Notes under the pieces: model-generated | The model's database searches: none | Seen by the model: the letters and a program-made list of their open reading frames with translations, nothing else | What the model was told of the DNA's origin: nothing | NCBI GenBank assembly: GCA_037953625.1 | Contig: CM075656.1 | Location: 30,005,001 to 30,069,000 of the forward strand | Length of the DNA: 64,000 bases | Source of the DNA: Crotalaria pallida | Lineage: Eukaryota > Streptophyta > Magnoliopsida > Fabales > Fabaceae | Reading direction: 5' to 3' | Made by a program: the position numbers and the translations under genes | Shown: positions 43,397 to 54,000 of the stretch, piece after piece | How the letters are laid out: every line of letters begins with the position of its first letter | How positions within the stretch are numbered: position 1 is the stretch's first letter

Positions 43397-45905
43397 TGTA
43401 ACATCCTCAAATTTAATTCTAAGATTTATATGAAAGTTATGAAAGTAATTAAGGAGATTTCCAAGTCTAGAGGAAGGTTTTTGGTAGTAAATTAAGCCTA
43501 GGTTTAGTATAAGAGCCAAGGAAAAGTCTTAGAATTAGAAATTAGCAAAAATGAGAAAATGCAAAGGGTAATCGATTACTGTGGATGGAGTAATCGATTA
43601 CAAGGCCTCAGTGTAAAAGCCTTAAAAATGTTGCATCAAAGGGTAATCGATTACTATGGGGGTGAGTAATCGATTACAGAGCTTCAGGCTGAAGTACTAA
43701 AAATGTTGCATCAAAGGGTAACCGATTACCATTAGAGGAGTAATCGATTACAGAGCCTCAGGTGGAAGCACTAGGAAATGTTGCATCAAAGGAGTAATCG
43801 ATTACTCTGCTGAAGTAATCGATTACTTGCTGAAAAAAAATTAAAAAAATAAATGATGTGGACCACATGTTTCAGTGGCTTCCACGAGAAGCCACGATTT
43901 CCAGCCAAAAAAGCCCAACACCATGCATCAGACACAATACTAAAAACAACATAACAAAAGAAAACAACACAAAGCCAACAACATTAACACCCTCATATAC
44001 TCTTCTTCCTCGTCTTTCTTTCTCAACTCACGTCCCCCTCTCTCTCTCTATTAGGGTTTGATTTTGTGCATCATTTGGCTCTTGATCTTGAGATGTTCCC
44101 TACTAAACTTCATCACCAACACATTGGGACAAGGAAATGAGCTAGAAAACCTACCCTTGCTCCTCCCTCCATTCGGTTGTCCTCTCTCTTCTCTCTCCTA
44201 GGTTTTCTTCCATACACAAAATTATGGAAAACCACTACCTCCATGTCCAATAATCAAGAGCAAGACAAGGATAACTCTCTACCCAAGTACAACACACACA
44301 ATAGGGTTGTCTACCACCATTGGATTCTAGCTCTCTTGAGGTGGCAAGCTAGGCTAAGGAGGTTCAAGTTTCCAAGGTTCTAGGCTAGGGCAAATGAGAA
44401 GGCATACTTATCTCACTGCATTTGAGGTAAGGGGTGGGTATTGGCTTGACATAGGATTGGGTGTCCATATAGTTATAATAGTTTGTTAGGAGTTATTTGT
44501 TTAGGATAAGTAATAAGGAACCCTAAGGTAGTGAGCTATAAATATATGTGATTAGAAATAACGAATAAATAACATAAGGCAGAGAATAAATGCTTAAAAT
44601 GTGATTGGAGACTTAGTATTGGTTATGCTATTTTATTTGTGATATTTGATGTGTGACCCTAAATCTGAGTATTTGACATGTGTATATGAATATATTTGGT
44701 GATCGAATGTTTTTATGAATTTATGTGCCTCTTGATGTTGGAAAATTAAATTATTGCCTTGGAAAATATGACATGTGAATAATTATTGGAAATTGTGAGC
44801 ATGAGACTAAAAGAAATTAAAAGGAGTGCAGTGTGGTTGATCCTTGGATGCACCAGCACACTAGGTGCCCTGCTAGGTGGTGAATTGCCTGCTAAGGCCA
44901 ATTGCCTATCAGGCGAATTGCCCATTAGATCCTAAATTCCCGTTAGGCGTCGGTGCGCCAATGGATCAATACACTGTATAACCACCTGAAAAGATAATAA
45001 AATGTGGATTGGAATTGTGAGAAATGAATATTAATGGAAATGTAATTAATTGCGTTGTCCTAATGGGTGATGCCTAATGGGTGTCTCAGTCCTGACAAGT
45101 GTAAAGTCCCTAGTAGGTGGTGAATTGCCTAGCAGGTGCATTAATTCCTAGTGGTGCAAAAATAGAAAGAAAAATGAGAATGAGGAATGAAAGAGAAAAG
45201 AAATAAGTGGTAAATGGAAAAGGAAATGAGAATAAGAACCGGAAATGTGACATAATTCTTTGTTATGAGAACATGAAATAATAATGGTTGCTTAAATTAT
45301 GTGTTATTTGATATACTTGATACTTGTGCTTGGCCTAGTGAATTTATTATGTCTATCTGGAAACTGCAATTCTGTTTCATGTGCAATGCTTACTTCCTTA
45401 ACATTTTTCAGGTTCTGAGATCGAGCTAGCACAACCCCCGGCCGAGCAGGTGCACTCTCCCTCACAGGGAGAGTAGATTTTAGTATTTTAGGACATGGAA
45501 ATGTCTTGGGCCTATTCACCATGATGATGATGTGATAACTCTTTTGTTTGTAAAAATGTAAATATTATTTTTGGTGGCCCAAGACAGCCTCTTAGATATA
45601 AGGGGTGTTTTGATGGAGTTGATATGTAAAGCTTGTATATATACTTCCGCTTAATACTCTGATGTCTGATGGATACTGAATTCACTATGGTGCACTGTTT
45701 ATATTAAGCCATGCTGGCTTCTGGAAATGAAATATATATATATGATGTTTTATCAGGTGCAGGTTTAAATTAATTTTTGGAATGTCCTAAAAACAAAGGA
45801 AACTCCGTCCGTTTGACGGTAGATTTTAATAAATTAAAAAGAAAATTTTAAATCCTCTATTTTAATATATTGGGTAATTATGAGTAAATTATCTAAGGTG
45901 TTACA
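43397..45905 (+). repeat. Solo LTR (LTR-D), 2509 bp, TSD GAAGG
   Basis: It starts TGTAACATCC and ends AAGGTGTTACA. GAAGG is duplicated at 43392-43396 and 45906-45910. It contains eight TAATCGATTA-type palindromes at 43568-43830, arranged as four pairs in a tandem unit of about 75 bp, and a separate array of GAATTGCC/CTAGGTGG words at 44850-45140. No coding domains. Confidence 0.85.
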
Positions 45906-46984
45906 GAAGGCTTGGGTGCTGAATCAAAACCTTGGAGAATGGTTATGGAGTCTAGGGCTTGCTTTGGAGGCTTATGGGTATGCTTAATGAGGAAGGAATG
46001 GAGCAATTTGTATGCTCCACTCACCTTTATTTTTTCACTGCAGACTCGTAATACACGAGTAGTCCATGAACTACTCAAATAGTTCATTTATTTTGACTTC
46101 TCTAGCTTTCTGTTGGCACGGGCTACTCGATTAGTGGATGCACTACTCGAGTAGTCCTTAAATTTTCATTTTTCTTGGCACTTCAAAATGCCATAACTTC
46201 TTCGTTACCCGTCGGATCTTGCTCAAATTTGAAAGCAATATTCTCTACACACTAAAATTCATATCCAACGGTGGAATTTATGTTTTGAGTTGTAAATATT
46301 CTATTTTTAATTTCCTAATATAACGTATTTAAATCACCGCAAAAGCCGTTTCTAACGCTCGTCTTCCCCGCTTTCAACCTCTTATTCTTTGCTAAGGTTA
46401 TCCAACGACTTCATAGCACTAAACTTGATCCTAATCCACCACCTTGATTACTCTAAAAATAATTCTTAGTTATTCTAAGTTGTTTATCATACAAATTACA
46501 CTTAGAATAAAATTTAGGATGTTACAGAGGGGGAATGACATAGGAAGGGTACTAACCTGAGTCTAGAGGGGATGGTGGAGATCACGATCTGCCGTCTGAA
46601 CCCTCTCCCTCATATGCGTTCCGTTAGGACTTGTGTTCCCGTAGTCCTTATCATTCGCCTTTTCCCTGATTAGGATGGATGTTATATAACTACATAGTAA
46701 GGAAGTCCTGTGTTTACATATCTATTGACGTTTCGGAGTTTGGAACCAAGGCTCTGAGTTATGTCTTTTGACTATGAAATATTGTATATATGTTAACTCG
46801 GAGCCTATCCTATGATGTGATAATGGCTACACTGCTGCTACTGATGTGAAATATGTCTTTAAAACCTTTTGATAATAATGTATATGATGTAAATTAGTTC
46901 CAATCTCTATGTGTTTGATGTCGTGATATGATGAGTACAATTAGTAATGACTTAAATTTATTTTCATAAATCTGGGTCGTTACA

Positions 46985-48060
46985 CTGTTCATAAGCCCAC
47001 GTTCCCATTTCTAATGTCATCTAAATATTTCTTTTCACAATTCAAAAGTTCGAGTCCTAGTGAGACAACAATTCCTATGAAGGATTCATACTGTTGAGTC
47101 AAAGACTCGCACAGTTCGCGAATCCGAGGTGGATTAGTTGGGCCACAAAAAATGTGAAGCCCAAACACCACCTGGTTTCGACCAAAATAAATAAATATTT
47201 CTTTTCACAAATTCTCCCGTTTATTCAACAATTTTTATATTCCCAACAATATTAATAATATGTAGGTAGTTTTGAAAAAAAAATCAAATATTAACACGTC
47301 CAATGTCACTAATAATATTAATTAACTTTCTCGGTAAATAAGAATTTTCCCAAAAAGGTATCATATTAAATAGGGGAGATAACTTCAATTTTCTATGCAA
47401 ACTTACTTAATATAAATTTCTTAACATACTTTCTAAGACACACATTTGTATATATCGCCAACCAGGCAAACACAGTTAAAAATTTCTGGATCCGTCAATC
47501 ATGTAGTGATAGCAACACAAGGCACATCACAAATTTGTTCTAAAGTGTTGTACTCCTATTGTTCTTTTGTAACGGGTTGGAATACCTATGAACTGTTTTA
47601 TTGCGATTAATTTCTATATAACGAATAAAACTAAAATAGTGTCAAATTTGAACTTGGCTTGGTGAGTGGCACCAAAATGACATCAACAATCGATATTCTT
47701 CCTGCAAAACATGTCTATTTATATTTATTTTTTTGAACAAAATTATATTAATGAAAAGAAACAATAGGCTAGCTTAAGCATCATGTTGAATAAGAAATGG
47801 GGAATTGTTCAGAAGCATCGAGATATGATTTCAGGGTTAGATTCGGTCTGCTGTATATGCACTTCAGCTGTACACACCTAATGGATTAAATCTCAAATTG
47901 CATTACTCATATTGCATTAAAAAAATCAGATGCAAAATGTTACAAATGTTGATGCTTACATGAAAAGGTTCCTAACTATTTAATTTGCCTTGTCTATATG
48001 TAATATACGATTTCTTTATCATAGGCGTATGAGATCTGAAATGCTATATGTAATATTGTT
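46985..48060. other. Intergenic, repeat remnants
   Basis: TAAATATTTCTTTTCACAA occurs at 47021-47039 and 47190-47208, bracketing a 170-bp block. The rest is AT-rich with no gene recognised. Confidence 0.35.
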
Positions 48061-48079
48061 TCTATTTATGTTGCTGTAG

Positions 48080-48181
48080 ATTTTTGGATGAAAAACAGAA
48101 AAGCCTTGAAGAAGTGCTAAATCACATTCAGGTTCTTAAGAGGGATGTAGCAAGAAAGGATGCAGAGGCAGGATTATGAAA
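48080..48181 (+). pseudogene. Unidentified exon-like fragment
   Basis: After a GTAG acceptor an open stretch encodes FLDEKQKSLEEVLNHIQVLK then RDVARKDAEAGL and a stop. It is a charged, coiled-coil-like helix. I do not recognise the family. It lies only 60 bp upstream of the sugar-transporter remnant and is probably unrelated to it. Confidence 0.35.
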
Positions 48182-48235
48182 AATAAAAAGCAATCTTGTT
48201 CATATATCATATTTATTCCTCTATAACTTGTTGCA

Positions 48236-49200
48236 AGGCTTTCTTCACGAAAGGCAGGTACCGTAGCCTATACTGGTATTCAGGTAGTCGAACCAAATAC
48301 TGATTCCACATTAAATTAGTAGTATAACTACGTTATTGTGTTTGATCTTCATCTCTACAATGAATGACAGGTTCCATTTACTGCATTTGGGAGCCATTTT
48401 GATGGATAAGTCAAGAAAAAGACCTGTTATAATGGTAAATCTGTCTACAAGCACTTATTTATCATTGGCATATCTAAAAGTAAATGAAAATATATAAGTT
48501 CTTGTGTATTTGCAGATTTTCGCAAGTGGGACATTCTTAGGCTGTTTTATTATCGGAATTGCTTTCTTTCGATCTGAAGGCAAGTCTTAAGTATATAGTA
48601 TGTTTTACATTTTCACCACAGGTTTTGTGCTTGTGCCTCAATTCTAAAGTTCATCTTTATGACTCCACGGAGCAGGGTCAAGACTTATTGCTCAAGCGGA
48701 TACCAACTTTGGTTGTTGCTGGTGTGTTGGTTAGTTTTCTTCTACAACTTTTGATCTTTGATTTTTTCTTCCTTTCTTTCCCCTCCTGTTTAAGTTAAGG
48801 GGATAGTTAGTTAGCCTGAAATTTTGTCATCTTTTGGCCTTTATTTTAATCAGATCAACATAGCAGCATTTGCTATTGGCATGGGATGGGACCAGTTTCT
48901 TGGATGATAATGGCAATGGTATAAGGCTCTTGTAGCATGTCATTAATGAAAATCTAGTCATAGTTGCTATCAGTAAAAATGAAAAAGCATAAGGATTACG
49001 TAGTAATGTTATGTACAACAAAGTTGGATAGCTTTCTCTGCATTTTCAGTAATATTGGATTAAGGTACCATGCCAAAATTCTTTCTGTGTCTTTTACTTC
49101 ACGATTGCATTTTCAGTATTATTGATTTTGCTGGACAAGGATACCAGTTTAAAGGCTTATTGGATTTGCTAACAAATTGGGAAACAGAGTTGTAGGACAA
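48236..49200 (+). pseudogene. Decayed ERD6-like sugar transporter (MFS), C-terminal half
   Basis: Successive exon remnants with GT-AG edges resemble monosaccharide/H+ symporters of the ERD6-like group of vacuolar sugar exporters. 48256-48283 gives AGTVAYTGIQ; 48371-48434 gives ILMDKSRKRPVIM after a 1-bp loss; 48516-48583 gives IFASGTFLGCFIIGIAFF; 48622-48729 ends RIPTLVVAGVL; 48854-48921 gives NIAAFAIGMG. The DKSxRRP loop and the helix pattern identify the family. A 5-bp tandem duplication (TGGGA, about 48884-48892) shifts the frame before the PW motif. A last piece near 49150 (GLLDLLTNW) may be the following helix. The N-terminal half is missing. Confidence 0.7.
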
Positions 49201-49900
49201 GATATGGTAAGGACTTGAAATTTTTACCCTTTGCCATCTCACTTCATCGCATATTCATATTAGGTTGTCTTTTGCTGTGTGTTTGATTTTGGTGATTGTG
49301 ACATTTTGTGATACTGGATCTTTCTTAGAGCAAGTTCTTTAATAACTTATAGTTGGTGCTCTCTCTTTCCAATTGGTGGAGTGCAGGCATCTAGAGAACA
49401 ACAAGCTTGCAAGTACTATATGCCAGCACTAATTCACCAATTTTCCTCCTCAAAATTCTAAACAACTTGAATTGCTTTCCTAGCCCGTCATGATTTTTTC
49501 GGTTTTTCCTATTAAACATAATTGCTATATTGACAATTTGACATGTTTATTAATCATGCAACATCTATGAATTTGTGATAGGTTTATACATAATAACTCC
49601 TTTAGTGGAGAAGTAGCAGAAAGATTAGTATCTGGAAAAATCATTTTCAAGTATGCTCAGAAATAGCACAATTTTTTCATTGTATAACATTTGACAATTA
49701 AATCCCTATATACATAACTGAACTGACAAGGATTATTTCAACTAATCTAGTACTCATATTGAAGTAAAGTAACTGCAAGAACTTTAACTGGATACAGCTA
49801 TGTCATAGTGCATATATATGATTTTTGAACTTGGCAGAAATATGTCATAGTGCATACATATGATTTTGGCTGAAATCTTATTATGAATAGTGAAGTAATT
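49201..49900. other. Intergenic, AT-rich
   Basis: No gene recognised. ATATGTCATAGTGCATA is repeated at about 49797 and 49844. Confidence 0.35.
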
Positions 49901-49904
49901 ATAT

Positions 49905-50168
49905 ACTACCTTCGTCTTTTTATACAAGATTCTTTTAAGACTTTTATTTTGTCCATATTTATAAGATTCTATACCAATTTTCAATGACAATTAATTACTT
50001 CTTTCCATAAAAACCCTTATATATTTACCACTTTTTAAATTTCCAATAATATTAATAAGGGTAGTTTTGAAAATACATATCTCTTCACCTTTCCAATACC
50101 ATTAATTAAATTAACCAACTTCCTTAATGGACTTGAACTCTACCAAAAGGATCTTATATAGGAAGGAG
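49905..50168. repeat. Stowaway-like MITE, 264 bp
   Basis: The left CTACCTTCGTCTTTTTATAC pairs with the reverse complement of the right end (CTCCTTCCTATATAAGATCC). TA flanks both sides (49903-49904 and 50169-50170). Confidence 0.6.
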
Positions 50169-50267
50169 TATGTTTTTTAGGATATTACTACCATTTGAAC
50201 TTTTCTTTAGCTTGAATAATCCTACTAGGCCATTTGTTTAGAATGTGAAATATTGATAGTGGTAATT

Positions 50268-50870
50268 AGTATTGGCAATTTGGGCGTATGTCTACGGGGC
50301 CTGCCCGTTCGCAAGGGCGTTGAATTTATGCCCACTCGCCCTGCCCATATTTTTTGTGGACATTATCGGGCGAGCGGCGGGTTGCCCATGGACCACCCAT
50401 TATTTAATAAATTTTTTTTTTTCTAAATCTATGTATTTATGTTGGTTATTTGTTATTTAAATATGTTGGTTAGTGTCTTAGTGGTTAAGACCTTAAACGT
50501 TACATATTGAAGGAAGTTGCTGGCATTTTGATGATTGTAGTCTTTTTTGTAATATTATTATTTGTTGGTTAGTCATTTAGTCGTTATAGCCTTACGGGAA
50601 TGTGTTAATTATTGTTGTTGTTGCTCTTTTGAAATTGAATATGAGTCATGTGATCATACTGTTATATTTAAAAGTTAAAACAGAGAAATATTGATAGGAA
50701 TTTGGTAATAAAATAGTGAAATATTATTGTGAATTTTTAAATAAAAAATTGTAGTATGATATTTTTAAAATTTTTAAATTTAAAGCGGGCCACCCATGCT
50801 CAAAAAATTTTAATAGGCGGGTGGGCATACCCACCAATAAAGCGAGCATTCACAGGCACAGTTACTTCTA
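50268..50870. mobile_element. Probable hAT-type non-autonomous element
   Basis: GGGGCCTGCCCGTTCGCAAG and GCCCACTCGCCCTGCCCAT on the left are answered by GGCGGGTGGGCATACCCACC on the right, with an AT-rich centre. This is the layout of a common plant hAT group. The exact ends and target duplication were not resolved. Confidence 0.4.
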
Positions 50871-51345
50871 CCAAAATAAAGTTTCTAACTAATCTTTACA
50901 TTGATTTATCTTTTCCTTTTCTATTAGTAATTTAGTATACTATCCAGCAGCTTGAGCGTTAGAGTAATAATATTGTCTCCACATGAAGATAACTACAGAA
51001 AATAAATTGAAGAAAAACCAAAAATTCTAAGTAAATGCTACATTAAAATACTTTTCACTAATATTTTGCAATCTATATTGATCTTATTTGACATCAACCA
51101 GAATTAGCTCCACCTGAAGATAATTGTGTTCATATAAAAAAATACCAAAAATAGTTCCTTCATACATTTCTTTTAGAAGTTATTGTTGAAAGCATTCTAA
51201 TAGCTAATAAAGCCAATTAAAGAAATACGTACCAATAATAGGTTATAAAACAATTAAACTATAGATAATAATGCATATAATTTGCCATTTATCATATCGG
51301 CAGAGCTCGGTAGGAGCTCCAGAATGGACAAGTGTCCCTTAAGAA
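50871..51345. other. 3' flank of the CLE-like gene
   Basis: AT-rich, no repeat recognised. It presumably contains the 3' untranslated region and polyadenylation site of the minus-strand gene. Confidence 0.4.
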
Positions 51346-52095
51346 CTATTGATGCTTGAATTTAACAAAAGCAACTGGTGAGTCAGGTGATCCTCGATGA
51401 TTTGGACCTGAAGGAACAAGCCTTTTCATACCATAGTTTAAACCATTAACCTTAGCAACAAAAGAAGCATCGGGTGAATCAGGTGATCCTTGATGATTTG
51501 GACCTGAAGGAACAAGCCTTTTCATACCATAGTTTAAACCGTTAACCTTAGCAACAAAAGAAGCATCGGGTGAATCAGGTGATCCTTGATGATTTGGACC
51601 TGAAGGAACAAGCCTTTTCATACCATAGTTTAAACCATTAACCTTGACAATAAAAGAAGCATCAGGTGAATCAGGCGATGCTTGATGATTTGGACCTGAA
51701 GGAACAAGTCTTTTCATACCATAGTTTAAACCGTTAACCTTAGCAACAAAAGAAGCATCGGGTGAATCAGGTGATCCTTGATGATTTGGACCTGAAGGAA
51801 CAAGCCTTTTCATACCATAGTTTAAACCATTAACCTTAGCAATAAAAGAAGCATCAGGTGAATCAGGCGATGCTTGATGATTTGGACCTGAAGGAACAAG
51901 CCTTTTCATACCATAGTTTAAACCATTAACGTTAGGAACGAAAGAAGGCGATCTTTGATGATTTGGACCTGAAGGAACAAGCCTTTTCATACCATAGTTT
52001 AAACCATTAACCTTAGGATCGAAAACAGTTGATGGGTAACCAAAAGCAAAAGAAATGAAAAACAAAGAGAAAACTAAAACCAATAAAAGTTTCAT
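51346..52095 (-). CDS. Secreted precursor with seven tandem CLE-like peptide motifs
   Basis: A single-exon gene of 249 residues. Residues 1-19 (MKLLLVLVFSLFFISFAFG) form a clear signal peptide. The rest is seven repeats of VNGLNYGMKRLVPSGPNH, starting at residues 29, 56, 88, 120, 152, 184 and 216. From the second repeat on, the period is exactly 32 residues (96 bp), with linkers SPDSPDASFVAK or SPDSPDASFIAK. The core RLVPSGPN equals the first eight residues of the CLE dodecapeptide (RLVPSGPNPLHN-type), including Pro4, Gly6 and Pro7. The usual Pro-Leu before His is absent, giving RLVPSGPNHQ. A Met-Lys precedes each Arg, a plausible processing site. CLE peptides act outside the cell through leucine-rich-repeat receptor kinases in meristem, vascular and nodule control. 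A TATA box lies upstream. CLE membership is inferred from the motif; another peptide family cannot be excluded. Confidence 0.85.
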   Translation of the reverse strand: MKLLLVLVFSLFFISFAFGYPSTVFDPKVNGLNYGMKRLVPSGPNHQRSPSFVPNVNGLNYGMKRLVPSGPNHQASPDSPDASFIAKVNGLNYGMKRLVPSGPNHQGSPDSPDASFVAKVNGLNYGMKRLVPSGPNHQASPDSPDASFIVKVNGLNYGMKRLVPSGPNHQGSPDSPDASFVAKVNGLNYGMKRLVPSGPNHQGSPDSPDASFVAKVNGLNYGMKRLVPSGPNHRGSPDSPVAFVKFKHQ

Positions 52096-52133
52096 CTTGG
52101 TCTCAAGTTATTGTGTTTGCAATGACCCAAAGA

Positions 52134-52146
52134 TGTATTATATAGG
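52134..52146 (-). promoter_or_regulatory. TATA box of the CLE-like gene
   Basis: On the minus strand CCTATATAATACATC lies about 40-50 bp upstream of the ATG at 52095. That implies a very short 5' leader (roughly 10-25 bases), or initiation slightly upstream. Confidence 0.6.
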
Positions 52147-53454
52147 TAGGGCGGCTATGTGTTTTTCTACTGTTAAGATAGATAATTTTCATTTTAATTT
52201 CAGCTTTTTTTCCCTTGATATGGCATTAATTCTAAAGATTACGGAACATGTACAAAACAAAAATATTAAGCGGATAAAAATGAATCATCTCCATTATGAT
52301 TATTATCAAGGATGCCAATCAATGAGCGTTGATGATATTTTCCTTAATTATCAATTATGGATTTGGTTAAAGTATATATTTCTCAAGTCAATTTTATGAA
52401 AATTATAATAATTATAATTACAATAATTATAATAGTTATAATAATTATGGGAATGCCTGAATTGGAGTGAAAAGAAGTTTAGTATATGCAATTATTGTTG
52501 TGGATCCTACCCACAAAATACATGAGAAATAGGTTTTTGAAATTAAATAGTACTTAAAACGGAAGTTTAGCATATGAAATTATTTTTATGAATCCTACCC
52601 ACAAAATATATAGAAAAGAGGATTTTTATATTAAATACTAATCATATATGAAAGTCGTATTTATAGGAATTAGCGTCTTTGTCGTAATAACCGATTCATT
52701 TGGCAATAAATTTTTAAAACAGAAATTACAAGAATGAAGGAATGGATGATTATCCCTATGATCATAATATACATTTGTTATGATTGGCCTTTCACAAAAA
52801 TTCTTTTTCTATCAAACTTAATATCCAACAAAAATAATTAAAAATGATTAAAAAAATTCAGCATGAGATTTTACTATTCAATTTATTAATTTATATTTAT
52901 TTAAAAGAAATTTACGGAATCAGCAATTTTTTATATGTAAATTTGCTTATAATTTTATGAATTAAAATTAAAATTATACATGTTTAAAAATTAAATTGTT
53001 TGAAATTATTTTTTTATTAAAATGATAGATCTATTAGTAGAAGAAAAACACCAAATACAGAATAGCAATTCACTTGACATTTAAAATAATGTCTAATCTT
53101 TAAATTTTAAAATGTGAAATTATTCTATTTTATATCATCGTATTGTTGCATGAGCGCAGATGATATTTCCCCTAATTAGCAATCATGGATTGGGTTAAAG
53201 TATATATTTCTCAAATCAATTATATGAAAATTGTAATAATTTTTTGACTGCCTGAATTGGAGTGAACCGAAAATTTAGTATGTACAATTATTGTTGTGGA
53301 TTCTACCCACACAATACATAAGAAATAGCTTTTTGAAATTAAATAGTAAACAGAATAATATGTGAAATTATGGTTGTGGATCCTACCCACAAAATATATA
53401 TATGAAAGCCGATTTTCGCATTAAATACTAATCATATATAAAAATCAAATCTCT

Positions 53455-53469
53455 CTCTCTATATATATA

Positions 53470-53509
<40 letters not shown>
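53455..53509. repeat. (CT)n/(AT)n microsatellite
   Basis: CTCTCTCTCTATATATATAT is followed by about 40 bp of alternating AT. Confidence 0.9.
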
Positions 53510-53511
<2 letters not shown>

Positions 53512-53570
53512 AAGTAGACCGCAAAAAGCAATTAATGCCTAGGTATCAAGCCCGTGCTTTGCATGAGTTT

Positions 53571-54000
53571 AATGTATATTTTCAATATATATTTTATATC
53601 TTGAAAATTGAATACTATATTAAATTAAATATTTTATATCTTGAAAAGTGAATACTATATTAAATTAATGCTGTATATTTTCAATATATATTTTATGTCT
53701 TGAAAATCTTGAAAATTGAAAACTATATTAAATTTAATATTTTATATCTTGAAAAGTGAATACTATATTAAATTAATGCTGCATATTTTCAATATATATT
53801 TTTTATCTTGAAAATTCTATATTATATTAAATTAAATATTTATATCTTGAAAATTGAATACTATATTAAATAAATTAATGTTGTATATTTTCAATATATA
53901 TTTTATATCTTGAAAATTGAATATTATATTAAATTAAATATTTTATATCTTGAAAATATTAAATTAAATATAGTTAATACTATATTAAATTAAATATTTC
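53571..54000. repeat. AT-rich tandem repeat, four units of about 105 bp
   Basis: Units start with TGTATATTTTCAATATATAT near 53571, 53671, 53779 and 53880. Each contains two copies of a half-unit ATCTTGAAAATTGAATACTA followed by TATTAAATTAAAT. Confidence 0.85.

Larger units (their letters stand above)
41334..46526 (-). repeat. Inverted LTR (LTR-C), TSD GAGGG, split by a solo LTR
   Basis: On the plus strand it starts TGTGACAACC at 41334 and ends GGATGTTACA at 46526. GAGGG flanks it at 41329-41333 and 46527-46531. Orientation is minus: the 41334 side carries the pyrimidine/A-rich block that marks LTR 3' ends in this group. It is about 2.68 kb without the insert. It contains a three-unit tandem repeat at 42142-42545 and diverged TACTCGAGTA palindromes at 46040-46165. 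No internal domains, so a solo LTR. Confidence 0.78.
23773..46984 (+). repeat. Long Ty3/Gypsy-type LTR (LTR-A), split by two large insertions
   Basis: It starts TGTAACACCCACTGGA at 23773, continues after the outer CACTA element (39043 onward) to 41333, resumes at 46532 after an inverted LTR, and ends GGGTCGTTACA at 46984. Without inserts it is about 2.75 kb. The joins are supported by the GGA and GAGGG target duplications. No internal retrotransposon domains accompany it, so it is probably a solo or recombined LTR. The flanking 5-mers (ATATT and CTGTT) do not match. It carries TAATCGATTA palindromes at 40382-40492 and a short ATG-started frame at 41285. Confidence 0.7.

Noticed and set aside
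43568..43830. Regularly spaced palindromes that could suggest a CRISPR-like array
   Set aside because: Plant nuclear DNA; the spacers are near-identical tandem units, there are no cas genes, and the whole array is inside a solo LTR with its own target duplication.
23773..46984. A 5-bp target duplication for the outermost LTR
   Set aside because: The flanks ATATT and CTGTT do not match, so I treat it as recombined or mis-delimited rather than claim a clean solo LTR.
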